From Lentinus brumalis (lineage: Eukaryota > Basidiomycota > Agaricomycetes > Polyporales > Polyporaceae), in the NCBI GenBank assembly GCA_001792895.1, contig MARA01000013.1:682001-746000 (forward strand): a DNA stretch of 64,000 nucleotides, written 5' to 3'. Position 1 is the stretch's first letter, and every line of letters starts with the position of its first letter. The translations under genes were made by a program, and so were the position numbers. The notes below the pieces were generated by a model. It searched no databases. It was not told where the DNA came from and worked only from the letters and a program-made list of their open reading frames with translations. Shown one piece after another: positions 45,301-57,000 of this stretch.

Positions 45301-48300
45301 TCGTTATTGCGGTGCTCAGGAACGCGCAAACGCGTCGAGTGAAGGCTCACTGTTGCGAGGAGGCGGAGAGGACTCAGACGAGGACCCGAACGGACTCTCC
45401 GCTGTCTCTGGTGGTCTTCCCGGTGCTGAGGAACGCGCGAACGCGTCGACTGGAGGCTCATCGGGGCGTGGAGGCGGAGAGGACTCAGATCAAGACCCGA
45501 ACGGACTCACGGGTGTCTCTGGTCGTCTTCGCGGTGCTCAGGAACGCGCGAACACGTCGAGTGGAGGCTCACCGGGGCGAGGAGGCGGAGACGACTCAGA
45601 CGAGGACCCGAACGGACGCTCGGGTACTCCTGCTCGTTATTGCGGTGCTCAGGAACGCGCAAACGCGTCGACTGGAGGCTCATTGGGGCGAGGAGGCGGA
45701 GAGGACTCAGACGAAGAGGCGAATGGACTCTCCGCCGTCTCTGGTGGTCTTCCCGGTGCTCAGGAACGCGCGAACGCGTCGACTGGAGGCTCATCGGGGC
45801 GAGGAGGCGGAGACGACTCAGACGAGGACCCGAACGGACGCTCGGGTACTCCTGCTCGTTATTGCGGTGCTCAGGAACGCGCAAACGCGTCGAGTGAAGG
45901 CTCACTGTTGCGAGGAGGCGGAGAGGACTCAGACGAGGACCCGAACGGACGCTCGGGTACTCCTGCTCGTTATTGCGGTGCTCAGGAACGCGCAAACGCG
46001 TCGAGTGAAGGCTCACTGTTGCGAGGAGGCGGAGAGGACTCAGACGAGGACCCGAACGGACTCTCCGCTGTCTCTGGTGGTCTTCCCGGTGCTCAGGAAC
46101 GCGCGAACGCGTCGACTGGAGGCTCATCGGGGTGCGGAGGCGGAGAGGACCCAGATGAAGTCCCGAACGGACGCTTGGATATTCGTAAATGCTGTGGCCC
46201 TCCCAACGGCATTGATTCTTCCAGACCACATGTCGGATCATCCAAGTTTGTCGAGCCAGTCGGTACGTGACCTTGCTATGCTCGTGCGGACCCAGTCTCA
46301 TTCAGTTGTAGATTACGGCGCAGTGTTATCAATATTCAACGCCGAGCACCTCCGCAGCCAGCTGGATGCCTACAAATCACTAGGGGCTTCAGTAGCCCGA
46401 CATCCGTCTGTTGACATCGCTCACTCCGACCTGCAAAAGTTCATGGAATCTTACGGATCCGACCCTGCTGGTGCCGCATTCCATAGCAGCGTTTCACATA
46501 TGTGGACTTCGCATGAAGAACTGTGCAGAACTTCGGATTTGTTCGGCCTGAGGCAGAATCTCCATCGCCGTCACCTGATGCTTTGCAGCGCAGCGGCCTG
46601 GTATTGGCTTGTTCACACATGCCGCTCACGCTGCCAGGAGGTGGTGAAGGGACTTGCTGTGGATCCCAGCCGGTACGCGGACTCTGCAGACTGGCTGGAA
46701 CGCCTTTGCCGCGATGTGCATGCGATTGTTCGAAGCCGCTGCCCAGCGGATATCGATGCGGGGACATACTTTCAGCACCTCCGGGATAAAGGAATCAAAG
46801 GCCACGTTTCCCGTCCACGGGATCTACCCGAAGACTTCGCTCCCTGCGTCCTCAACTTCGTAGAGTCGCTCATCCGTCTGTGGCTTGGCTACCCAGACAA
46901 CGGCGAGATGGTTCGGGCCCATTTCATCATGTACCTTGTTGGTGCATTCCGGACGTCTGATGTCCTCGTTCTCGATGGCGTCTGGAAAGCCTACCGGGAG
47001 GTCAAGGCTAGGGTCATCCAGCTTCCCCGAAAGACCAAGTGCTCTTCCATGACCGTGCCTATGCTAGACAGCTTCGCTGCCGCCCTCCGTCTGCACCCTC
47101 TTGCCGCATCTGACTCACAGGAGGCCGTCCTCATGGCCCGCATTTCTGCCGCTGTAGAGAGTTGCGCACCTGGCATGCGCGGTTGGACTGACGGGTTGAT
47201 TCATGGGCTGCTCACTTGCGGTACCGTACAACCAGGAGTCGCCCTCCCTATATCTTCACCCACACCGGCTTGCAGTCCCTCTTCGGCGGCAGGTCCCTCT
47301 CGTGCACCTGCTGCAGCGCGCAAGCGTAAACGCCCTCGTCCCCAATCTACTTTCAGTTCTACGCCTCTGCAGCATCCCGATGTCGAGGACGACTCACATC
47401 CCGGCCTTCAGGCGCTCTTGGACTTCGTCAAGGAGCTTCTTCCCATAGCCCGCGGAGAACTCATCCAGTCGCCGAATAGAGTTCAACGAGCGGTCATGGA
47501 GCGCAGCGACCATTTCATGCCCTTCCGAAATCTCGCGACCTGCCGTGTCCGCGTAACCTCTCCTCAAGGCCCTTTCCACCCCAACAATATCGACCAGCCA
47601 GGGGCATTCCCGAGTTGCGTCATGACCCGGGCGCTCCTCTTCGACTCTGAAGTTCTTCGTCACCAGACATGCGGCTACTTCCCCGACAAGGCTGCGTGGA
47701 AAGACTTTGTTGTCGCTCAAAACTATGACAAGGGCAACAAGGACTCCGTCAAACGCTTCTTCAACATGTCCTGCTACGGCATGCCGCAGAACCAGCGCGT
47801 CACGGACGGCATGAAGCTCGTGGAGGAACAGTACTTCGCCCACGAGCCGCTCTACAAGGCCCTGTTGGACAAGTACCGCAATGAGCGGGTGCCATTTATG
47901 GTATTCTACCGCTGGACGGACGGCAAAACAGAAGGGTTCACCTCCAAGGGCAAGCCGCGCACAGTCTGCATCGCTAAGTGCAGTTTGCTAGGCGGTCTCA
48001 CAGGTTATCTTCTCACTGCGGACATGTACTACGCGGGCAAAGTCGCTCGCCCGACTGCTGAGGAGGTGGCACAGGTGATTCATGCGAACAAGATGGGTTC
48101 TTTAGGGGGATTGATTGAGGCGGGACTGGTCTTGGACAAGGCCTCAGCTTCGCGGGAGGAAGTTGTAGAAGCGTTCAACCGCGTTTACAACTTTCTTTCG
48201 GTGAAGATTGATGTGGTCGACCAGCATCTCATTCAGTTCGATGAGATCATGGTTGAGCACCTCCTTTGCAAGTTCGCGCGGACTAAAGCTATCCGGGAGA

Positions 48301-48335
48301 AAGATACGGGCAAGGGCAAAACAAGGGCTTCATAG
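42393..48335 (+). CDS. TET/JBP-like 2-oxoglutarate/Fe(II) dioxygenase with repeat linker
   Basis: Predicted nucleic-acid base oxidase of the fungal TET/JBP group. Thirteen exons keep frame to 1,772 aa: 42393-42435, 42488-42724, 42774-42873, 42927-43224, 43283-43457, 43511-43666, 43716-43935, 43993-44363, 44423-44554, 44606-44683, 44733-44798, 44853-46184 and 46225-48335. The double-stranded beta-helix shows His299-x-Asp301 (GGKHIDNKDCPA), distal His352 in LRFHGGFPP and Arg371 in WSYRFVVVCYPPRA, as expected for Fe(II) and 2-oxoglutarate binding. A basic, nuclear-signal-like region follows (SRKRKQ, KRPRL). Residues 626-1069 are mostly eleven 37-aa acidic Gly/Ser repeats. The last 703 residues are a large region I do not recognise. 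Introns are 49-59 nt except the last, 40 nt, which changes frame. Known family members oxidise 5-methylcytosine or thymine; here that is inference. Confidence 0.8.
44981..46201 (+). repeat. Eleven exact-length 111-bp tandem repeats inside the dioxygenase gene
   Basis: The anchor GCTCAGGAAC (or GCTGAGGAAC) recurs at 44,981 and then every 111 bp to 46,091 with no length change. In the spliced frame the unit is 37 aa, with segments such as GAQERANASSGGSSGRGGG and DDSDEDPNG. All three forward frames are open over nearly the whole array. Confidence 0.95.
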
Positions 48336-48428
48336 TAATACATACAATGTGAACTGCCGTGCATATGTAGGGGACCAAATGTCCTGATTATGTTTGTCCG
48401 CACCAAGATACTGCTGCTCCGCTGGTGT

Positions 48429-49716
48429 TTACACGGACATAGCCCTCTCCTGCGCTTGGGGCTGCTGATCGTCAATGCGCAAACGCTTCATCTGCTCCTG
48501 AGGTGGCCCATCCTCATTGGGCTCAGCGGAATCATCGCCATATCCCACCTTCCGTTTGACTTTCTTCAGCGGCGATATGTGTTTCTTCTGACTGAGGTTC
48601 CGGATTGCAACGGTGTTGTAGTCCTGACAAACTCCGGTGAGCTTCACATTTGAGAGCCGTGCATTATTGAGGAAATGTGCTTACCTTCTCTGCAGCACGG
48701 TTGAGCAAACAAATGGAGCGCAACTTGGGCAGAAATATGTATTCTGTCCGCCCGGTCTTGACAGCGATGAAACCAATCTGAACCTCCACCATGTTCGAGA
48801 TGGAAAAGGCGTCGGGTTTGATACGAACGAACCGTTCGCTGTGAGATGTAAGCCTTACTACCCTCACCATGCAATAGTATGAGCAGCTTACTTATTATCC
48901 TGTCGCTGCCAATACTCTACAACATTGTCTTGAGTATGCATCTCCGTGTGTAGGAGAGGACGCAGTACGTTGAATGGGTCGACAATGTCGGCCAAGTCAG
49001 CGGGGGCCTCCCCAAGGGCATCCCTGGCAGAGCTCAGATAGCGATTCGCAAATGTGAGCGTCGCATTTGAGCCATCCCGACCTGGGGTCCACTCCCGAAG
49101 GCGACTTCCGGTACGGGCAACATGGCGGTTGAAGTACTGGTAGATACTGCCTAGTCCCCGGACTGCGCAGTCAAACCGCTCGGCCCCAAATCCTACCAAC
49201 GTTATGGACTGCTTCATGTCCATGAGCCGGGCATGGTTACGAGGGATTCTGGGATATGTTCACGTCGACTGTACTCATCCAAGCAGGCAAGACATACTCA
49301 CTGATTACTCCGGATAGGCGGCAGATGTGCATCCTGCAAAAATCCTTGGACGCGGAGGATCACCTCCTCCACCTCTTCGCCTGACTTCTTGGGATATCCG
49401 AGCAGTAGCATCCTTCCAGAGTTACGCTCGCAGACCTCTGCAAAGTCGGATGGGTCCATAGTCTGTGGAAGCTGGGGTGGTAAGCATGTATACGTCTAGA
49501 TGTTAGAAGCAACAGTACTGACATCATCAACAGTACTGAGCTGAATGCAGGGCCCATCCTTGGCGTCCTTCTGGCGCTCCATATAATCCACCAGTAACTC
49601 GCCTAGTATGGGCATTCCGTTGAGTATGTCAGAAAATGTGGAGGCCAGCAAAGGCTAACCAGGAAGGACGCACGGTACTTGGTCTGATCTGCTTTCAACT
49701 GGGTCAACAAAGCCAT
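48429..49716 (-). CDS. Unknown protein X, convergent with the dioxygenase
   Basis: Six exons join without breaks to 338 aa: 49716-49674, 49602-49523, 49471-49302, 49248-48892, 48838-48685 and 48641-48429. The start ATG at 49,716 is a choice; the frame is open farther upstream, so earlier exons are possible. Visible segments are MALLTQLKADQTKY at the start, a central part with GLGSIYQYFNRHVARTG, a region with ERFVRIKPDAFSISNMVEV and IFLPKLRSICLLNRAAEK, and a basic to acidic tail with KKVKRKVGYGDD. I recognise no domain. Its stop lies 93 bp from the dioxygenase stop, tail to tail. Codon and intron style match the neighbours, so it is likely a real host-type gene. Confidence 0.65.
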
Positions 49717-50746
49717 GTTCTGAAAGTCGGATGGAACAGAACGCAAGGGCGAGGACTCTTGGGAAGGACTGGGTTGAACGGGGGTTCCAACGGCCTTCCT
49801 AAAAATGTTGTCGGTATATCTGACAGGTCCTTGAAGCTGGGTGCACCTCAGCAAACTCCACGTCGTACGACATTATTTTCCTGAAGTTGCCTAGCTGCCT
49901 CTTTCATTGCAGTTCCCTGCTAGCAGGCTCCGGTGGGTGATCGGTCTCCATGCGCGCTGCTTTTGGGCGCACTCCGCGGGTCTCCGTTATTCGGGGACTT
50001 CACATCTGCCCTCCTGATGCCTCCTTTCACCAATCTGTTCCCTCTCCCATGATACCATTCTGTTCAGTATTGTAGACCACCGTGCGTGGTCTACCAATGA
50101 TATTGTGAGGAGAGGAGGATGCAGTACAGGTTGTCCTCAGAAACTGGGTAAGCAGCCCCTCCGATGTCATGCATGCCGAATAAGCTAATGCCTCGGGTAC
50201 TGCACATTTCGTTGTTCTCAGAATGCATCGCAGAAGGTCCTTCCGGTCCCTCCATCAAATGCAACCATATCCCATAGTGGCCCCGCCTCGTATGCTTGTC
50301 TGTAGACTTGTTGCGGAGGTAGGATTCAAGGGCGCATCATGTGTGCGGTGGATCTGGGGCGGGGAAACAAGGCAACATGAGGATAAAGGGGAAAAGTAAG
50401 TATGCTTCACCCGACGCTAATGCTGAGGTCTCCCGAAGACTCACCGATGTCACGCTTAGTGTGCGGAATGAACACCAACTTCCAAAACAGAATATTTCTT
50501 GTTTATCTGCCCATCTGGCTATTATTCTCTGCGTCTCAGGAATAAAATGGTCAATCTCACCTCCGCCCCAATCTCCGCTCCTCCTCAGGATATAAACCCC
50601 CTTGCATCCCTCCAGTCATCTTCAGAGTTCCCACTCAACCTCATCGTACACATTTCCTTCCTGTTCTTCTTGCATCCCTTCCCTGTGGTGCCCTTGCTCA
50701 CTCTGCTCCTACTTCTACTCTTACTTCTCGCCTTTATACTTCTACC
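49717..50746. promoter_or_regulatory. Divergent spacer between genes X and Y
   Basis: About 1 kb between the starts of two divergent genes. On the plus side a TATAAA at 50,591-50,596 lies 156 bp before the gene Y ATG, after a pyrimidine-rich stretch. No other gene recognised. Confidence 0.5.
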
Positions 50747-53700
50747 ATGCCTCCTCGCGCTACATCTGCCCGGTGCGTTACCCTTGCATGCTCCTCCATG
50801 ACCTGCTCCTAACTCCCTCCCATAGTTCCAAGGCCGCCGCTGCCAAGGCCGATGCAGCAACTGCTCGTCCTCCTCCTGCTCGTGCGGCTGCTACCAAGGG
50901 AGGTCGAGGCGCCGCTGCTGGTGCTGCTGCTGCTGCGAAGACCCCTGCAGCCAAGGGCGGGCCTAAGAAGTAAGTGTTGTTAACTTTGCTTATCTGCTTT
51001 GTCTTCTGTTTATATATTGCTTGTATCCTCTAGGACCCCGACCATGTCTGTGCCTTCTGCTGGAAGGCGCGTGGCCAAGGCCATTAAAAGGTATGCTTCT
51101 GAGTGTTTCCCACTTTATACCAGCTCACCTCTAATTGATCTAGCCCCGTCCTTGTTGAGAGCGAGGCTGAGGAGGGGGAGGAGGTGGACGATGTTCAGGA
51201 GGAAGACCCGGAGAATATGGAGGAACTCTCCGGGGAGACCTGCAGGTAAGTTTACGCCTCTGTCATCATACTTCCAACATCTTCTCACCGTCCCGGATAC
51301 TTGTAGCGAAGATGAGGGTGAGACTGAGGTTGATGCAGTCTGCAACAGCAGCGAGGAAGAGGACGTGCGCCCCAGGTCCAAAAGACCCCGAAGATCATAA
51401 GGTTCGTACAATGTCCTTCAGTGTATGTATAGTGCTCATACTCATTGCATATATTAGGCGTGCCACCAAGGACACCCCGGCTGTGAGCCCCGGTAGTCCC
51501 TCGCCTGTGTAAGCTCCTGGTTCATCGCAGTCGTTCTGTATTTATATATGTTGCGTACTCCAGCAAGGCCAAGTTGACTCCTGCTCGCAAGACCCCCAAC
51601 GCCAAGCGGACCAAGGCGTAAGTTCTGTTATATCTCTTACGATGGCACAGCTCTCATACTGACGTGCAATAGCAATGAGTCCGGTGACGAGGAGGAGTCT
51701 GAGTGGTGCGTCTTGTATGACCTTTCTATAGAGCTCACGCTAAATTTTTCTCTGTTACTAGTGAGTCTCCCACCAAGAAGGCCCGTGTCCAAAACAACTC
51801 GGACGACGAAGTCCAATTTGTTGAGCCCATTCGTGGCCGCAGCACCAAGAAGTACGTATATCATTTAATTGTATGTTCAGGTGAGCAGATTGATTTATTA
51901 CCCCCTACTAGGGCTCCTGCCGCCCGCGCCAAGAAGGCTGCTTCTGCGAGTGAGGCTGAGGTCAGCCAGACTCCCCGCAAGAAGCTTCCCCTTCCTCGTC
52001 GCCCCGCGGTGAAGGCTCAGATGGAGGCTGCCGCCAAGAAGGCCGCTGCTGTCGGCGGGAAGAAGAAGTCCATCAAGGCTCCTGAGTAGGTTTTTCTGCC
52101 TGCCAATATGTTCCTGAACTTATGGTTTATTTGAAGCTCTGCCGACCAGGTGTTCAACCCTGATGCATCTGAGATTGACGAGGACCTGTAATACCGCTCT
52201 TTTACATATGTGTCTTCTTTGCATTTTTCTCATTCTCACCTCAGCTACAAAAAACAGACCGCTCTTTTTCGTAACGATCTTTCTGGTGTTGTGTTCGAAG
52301 ATATGTCTGAAGTGTATGTTCCGTTTAATAGAACGTGTGTTCCTACTGTCTGAATCTACTTCTTATAGCCTCAGTGAAATCCAGAAGGACATTCCAACGG
52401 ACAAGAGGTACTTATACTTGAAATACGTTGGTGGCCAGGAATCTTCTGACCATATTTGCTTGTGGTACAGGCCCTCCAAGCTGCAGGCCAAGGTTCAGGC
52501 TCGTGCACTTTGGAAACTCCGAGAGGTATGTATCTATTTGTGTTGTCACATTCGTCAATTCTGATGGGATATACAGCCAAGTGGACAGTGACGATGCCAT
52601 GGACCTGGACAACCATGTTTCTGATCACAACAACATCCACAACAGCCCCACAGGGCTGTCAGATGGGATTGAACGTGGTCCTGGCGTTGATCTCTCTGAT
52701 GACTGTGCCACAGATCCCATCTTGCGGGAGACCTACGAGGCCTTGCCACTCCTCAAGTGAGTATTTCTTCACTGTCAAATAACTGGATGCTGATACATGA
52801 TTAGAACCCATGTGCCCGACTACGGCGGATATCCTATTCATTCCATGATGCCTGGAGAGGGAATCATGGATCAGGCGCACTATCAGGTGCACCGCAAGTA
52901 AGTTATTGGTTCCCAATGATGGCATGCATATATACTAATTATAATTGATACTAGGAAGCTGCTGGACTTGATTCTTTATGCTTATGATCCGAAGAATGAC
53001 AGCCCCATCGTCGTCAACCCTGCCAGGATCTCTCCTAGTCTCCTGGTTGCCGGGTCTTTCCACGGAAATAGCGCCAAGGTCGCAGCTTTTCAGACTCCCA
53101 GCGGCCCTCAGCGGGCAATTTGCTACTCCATTGGAGCTGTTTTTGCATGCAGTGTCCACCGACCAACGTCGTTTGCCAAAGGTGATCGGCAGGTCAAGCA
53201 GATCCTGTTGGGACCACTGCGGGGTGAGAACGAACGGGCCTTGGCACTACTTGGTAATGTCTTTGACTGTGATTCTCTTGGAATCAACACCTTTGGGGTG
53301 ACTGCTGGCAACGGCGAGAAGATCCAGGGACTTTCAATTCGTACATACCCGAGTCCCTCTGCTAGCAGTGGAAACAATACTACAGGTATGTACTTTAATC
53401 CTTTATCATTGAGATAAGTATGGGACTTACAACTTCTGATTCAGCTCGCATTCTCCCTGGGTTGGGCTTCACCCCTTCTAAGGGGCCAGGACTGGTGGAG
53501 CAGCTAGCAGCGACTCTCGCCCATCCCGGTCGCTTCTGGACATGCGCGACAAGACCACCTGGGGATCCAACGACGATAGTAAGCATTGTTCTTTTGATTG
53601 TTGTGTATACTTTTATCAACTCAATTGTATTCATTCAGTCGCCATCTGGGATGCTCGTCATCTGTTTGCTGCTCGTGGCGTCAAGGAGGTCTTCAAGCAC

Positions 53701-53874
53701 GACAAGGTCACCTCGCTCAAGCGTCTTGAGCGTGATCTGGAATTTGGGGAGATCGCCATGGTGTACTATAGCGCATCTACTTATCCGGTTGGCACTGAGA
53801 AGAACAACTTCTCCAGCGCTGTTCTGGCGCTTAGTCTGAACTTGTATGGCGTTGTCCTTCTTGCATCTCCCTAA
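50747..53874 (+). CDS. Unknown protein Y with histone-like basic N-terminus
   Basis: Many short exons with GT-AG introns from ATG 50,747 to TAA 53,874. The N-terminal half is Ala/Lys/Pro-rich like a histone H1 tail (AAAGAAAAAKTPAAKGGPKK), then acidic Glu/Asp stretches alternate with basic Ser/Lys segments, as in chromatin-associated disordered proteins. The C-terminal half is folded-looking, with KLLDLILYAYDPKN, RAICYSIGAVFACSVHRP, SLLDMRDKTTWG, FKHDKVTSLKRLERDLEFG and EIAMVYYSASTYPV. I do not recognise the family. Two places need help: the exon after 52,527 enters in the wrong frame, and one nucleotide seems missing near 53,485 beside a GGGG run. Either these are errors or the gene is beginning to decay. 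Confidence 0.55.
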
Positions 53875-54097
53875 TTGCCCAACATGTTCTCTACTTGCAG
53901 TTTTCTCGCTTTCTTGTCTGTATATACACATCGAGTCTTCGTTGATCGTGCCCTCCCCTCATGCTTATTGTCTTGTCTGTACTACATGTTGTTACCGTTT
54001 CCCTGTTGTCTCATCTGCCTGTATGTGGTCTGGTCTGTTGATATACTAGTTGTGTTGCATGGACTTCATAATACATTGATTGTACACTGGCATTGCA
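53875..54097. other. Spacer between gene Y and the Helitron frames
   Basis: Pyrimidine-rich 3' flank of gene Y and the presumed left edge of the Helitron. I could not place the Helitron 5' end (it should begin with TC after an A). Confidence 0.4.
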
Positions 54098-57000
54098 ATG
54101 AATAGAGGGTATCATGCACTTCAATCTGATCCTGTCCGCATAAGTGCATATGGCTTGTGTAAGCCCTGTCACGTGTTTCAATGTTCAACACCTGCTTTGT
54201 TTAACGCTCATGTTCTTCTTTACAACCTTGGTCAAGCTCCACCAGAGCATCCACTCAGCATGAAAAGATTCATCTTCCCTCTTAATGCAGGGCCCTGTCT
54301 ATCATTCCTAGGGTTGATATGGGCCCTGTTTGCTATCTATATCGCTGCTCAGCTCATCCAACCTCATTATCCCTTTAGCGGCATTCAGCCTGTTTGCTCT
54401 CCAAGTTCGGCATCTGTTACAGAGCCAGCATATGAAATGGTTATGGCAGCCACCTTTGCAGAAAGTGCTGTGCCCCTAGTGGGCAGGGTTATGACAGACA
54501 CCCTCGTTGAAAGTTCTGTGCCCATTGTGGGCAGGGTCACTACAGCCGCCCTCGCAGAAATGTGCATGTTTGTCCACTATAAGCAGGATATGTCTACGGC
54601 ACACATTGTGTTAACTGACAGTATTGCAGACCAATCTGCTACAGTATATGCTAAGCGTAAAGCTTACTTTGATATTGGGACCCGATGGCATAACCAAGAA
54701 ATGACTATACCTCTTCACTTCTGTCCCGACTCTGTCTGGTCTCCATACTTACTTGCACGTAGGACCAGGATGTTATGCCTTCAGAATATGTCATATGCCC
54801 ATGATTTCCATGTTATGATGCAATGCCTATTTATGCAAACCCATCATATTCACCACAAACCTCGCAAGCAAGGGGCCCGTCCTAATCATGCACATACCTT
54901 GTACGGAGGTGCTCGGCTTCCTCCAGTCAACCGTAAGGCTCAATGTTGGTCTTGCACTGATTTATGCAAGTATAACATATTGGGATCCCCCGCAGAAGGC
55001 CAAAAATATGTATACCTTTCTTACATTCTGCAGGATATGTGGGCTCAAGCTGGGAATGTGATTGCAGTTGACATGCCGTTGAATGTCATATGCTTCCAAT
55101 TGAACAAGGCTCAACTACTTAACATAGCACAATGTCATGGTATTACTCGAGTCAATAAACAGATGTCTAAAGATAACATCATGATCGCCTTGCAGCAACA
55201 TTCCTGCGTCTCTTGTGCCAAGTTTGTATGCATATTTGCATGTACAGCTTTGACGCCAAAGGATGACAGACAGAGGAGTCAAGCATGGAGGGATAATCAA
55301 AAGCTCAATGCAAAAACAGAGAGTGCTGAGCACGCAGACAATGCACCATCTTCTACGAACTTTCCTCCCGCCCCACTGAGTGAACAAGCCCTGTATAAGA
55401 CCATATCTGGATATGCTAGAGCTGTCCAAGTGGAGAACTTTCTGGAGTCCGGATGTGCTGTATGCGGCCTTTTGAATCCAAAGACTCGACTTCGCAAACT
55501 TCAAACTGTGGCCTTTGATAGAAACTTGCTTGTTCCAGATGCTCCTGTGACCCGAGTTGAACGGCAAGATGCTGAGGATTCCATTCGTAGCCACTCCGGT
55601 CCTGTGCTTCTTCCTGATTGCAATGATATATGTATGGACTGTATGGAAGACTTACAGCAAGGAAAAATTCCAGCAGATAGTTTGGCTAATGGCTTGTGGA
55701 TTGGAGAGGTTCCATCTGAATTAAGAGACCTAAGTTGGACCGAGAAAATGCTGATATCTAGAGTCAAGCACAACTACTGTATTGTCAAGGTCCATGTGTC
55801 AGGTATGTCAAAAATGAAAGCCAATGTTGTCAGCCACTCACTACCGATGGCTAAGATATATCAAGCTTACCTCCATCTAGAGATGAGCTGGATGAAGTGC
55901 TGGCATTTATGTATATTGGACCAAATGTACCAACTCAAAAAGAATTCCAGCGAACACCCTTGCTGGTTCGGAGAAACAAAGTAGCCAAGGCCCTGGAGTG
56001 GCTTAAGCTTAATCATGCAGATTATGCAGACCTAGAGATCTCGTACAAGAATCTGGTGAATATCCAGAAGACGAGCCCCTGTGGTTGTGAATTTTACACA
56101 AAGTATGGGCAGCAACAAGGATCCTGAATCTACCGCAGTCAATGATGAGGAGGAGGATGAGGGTACTGAGGAAGGCGACTGTCCATTTGTGGTTCATGGA
56201 CTTACTGGCATTGACTTAGAACACATGGGTAAACATCGTCGTTATGAAATTACAGCCAGAGCAGTGGAATATTTCAAGAGCGGAGGTAAGGTACTAGGTA
56301 TTGGGCAGGCAGAGCAACCTGAAAGTATCTATCACAATCCTCAGCTATATCCCAAAATGTTTCCTTGGTTGTTTCCATATGGACTAGGAGGGTTGAAAAA
56401 TATTCACGGCCTGAAACCAGTATCTGAAGAGCGACGCAAACAACAACTATTGATGTACCATGATAAGCGTTTTCAGTTAGAACCATTGTTTCCACTGGTA
56501 GCACTTAACCATGAACAAATTAAAAAGTCCACCACAGGCGGGTATATCTTGGCTGACAAGAGCAAATTCAAAGACATAGCCAACCGGTTGCTGAATATCA
56601 ATGCTGAAACTCTCACCAACATTGTTCAGAAGTTGAAGACTGGCCCAGTCAGGCCAGAAACTGATGATGAAAAGGCATGCTTCAAGGTTCTCAATGACCT
56701 TGACCATGTGGCTTACAAGGTCCAGGGATCAATTACTAGTAAGAAATATATGCGTAATGAGATCTGGTCATTGGTGGCATATCTTGGAGCACCATCATGG
56801 TTTGTTACTTTTGCACCCGCTGATGTCAAGCACCCAGTGGCTTTGTACTATGCAGATAATAATCAATCTTTTGTTCCCAAGTTTAGGGATCAAGATGAAC
56901 GACTCAAATTGATTGCCAATAATCCTGTGGCAGGTGCCAGATTCTTCAAAGTAATGGTCGATCTGTTTATAACTCATGTTCTGGGGGTAGGACTGGACCG

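Noticed and set aside
44958..46224. Basic Arg/Thr-rich repeat frame continuous with the dioxygenase C-terminus
   Set aside because: The upstream exons enter the array in the acidic Gly/Ser frame, and a GT-AG intron at 46,185-46,224 restores the C-terminal frame, so I preferred that reading; kept as a finding because it is not excluded.
45507..46301. Long minus-strand frame over the 111-bp repeats
   Set aside because: Antisense shadow of the repeat, no domain and no splice context.
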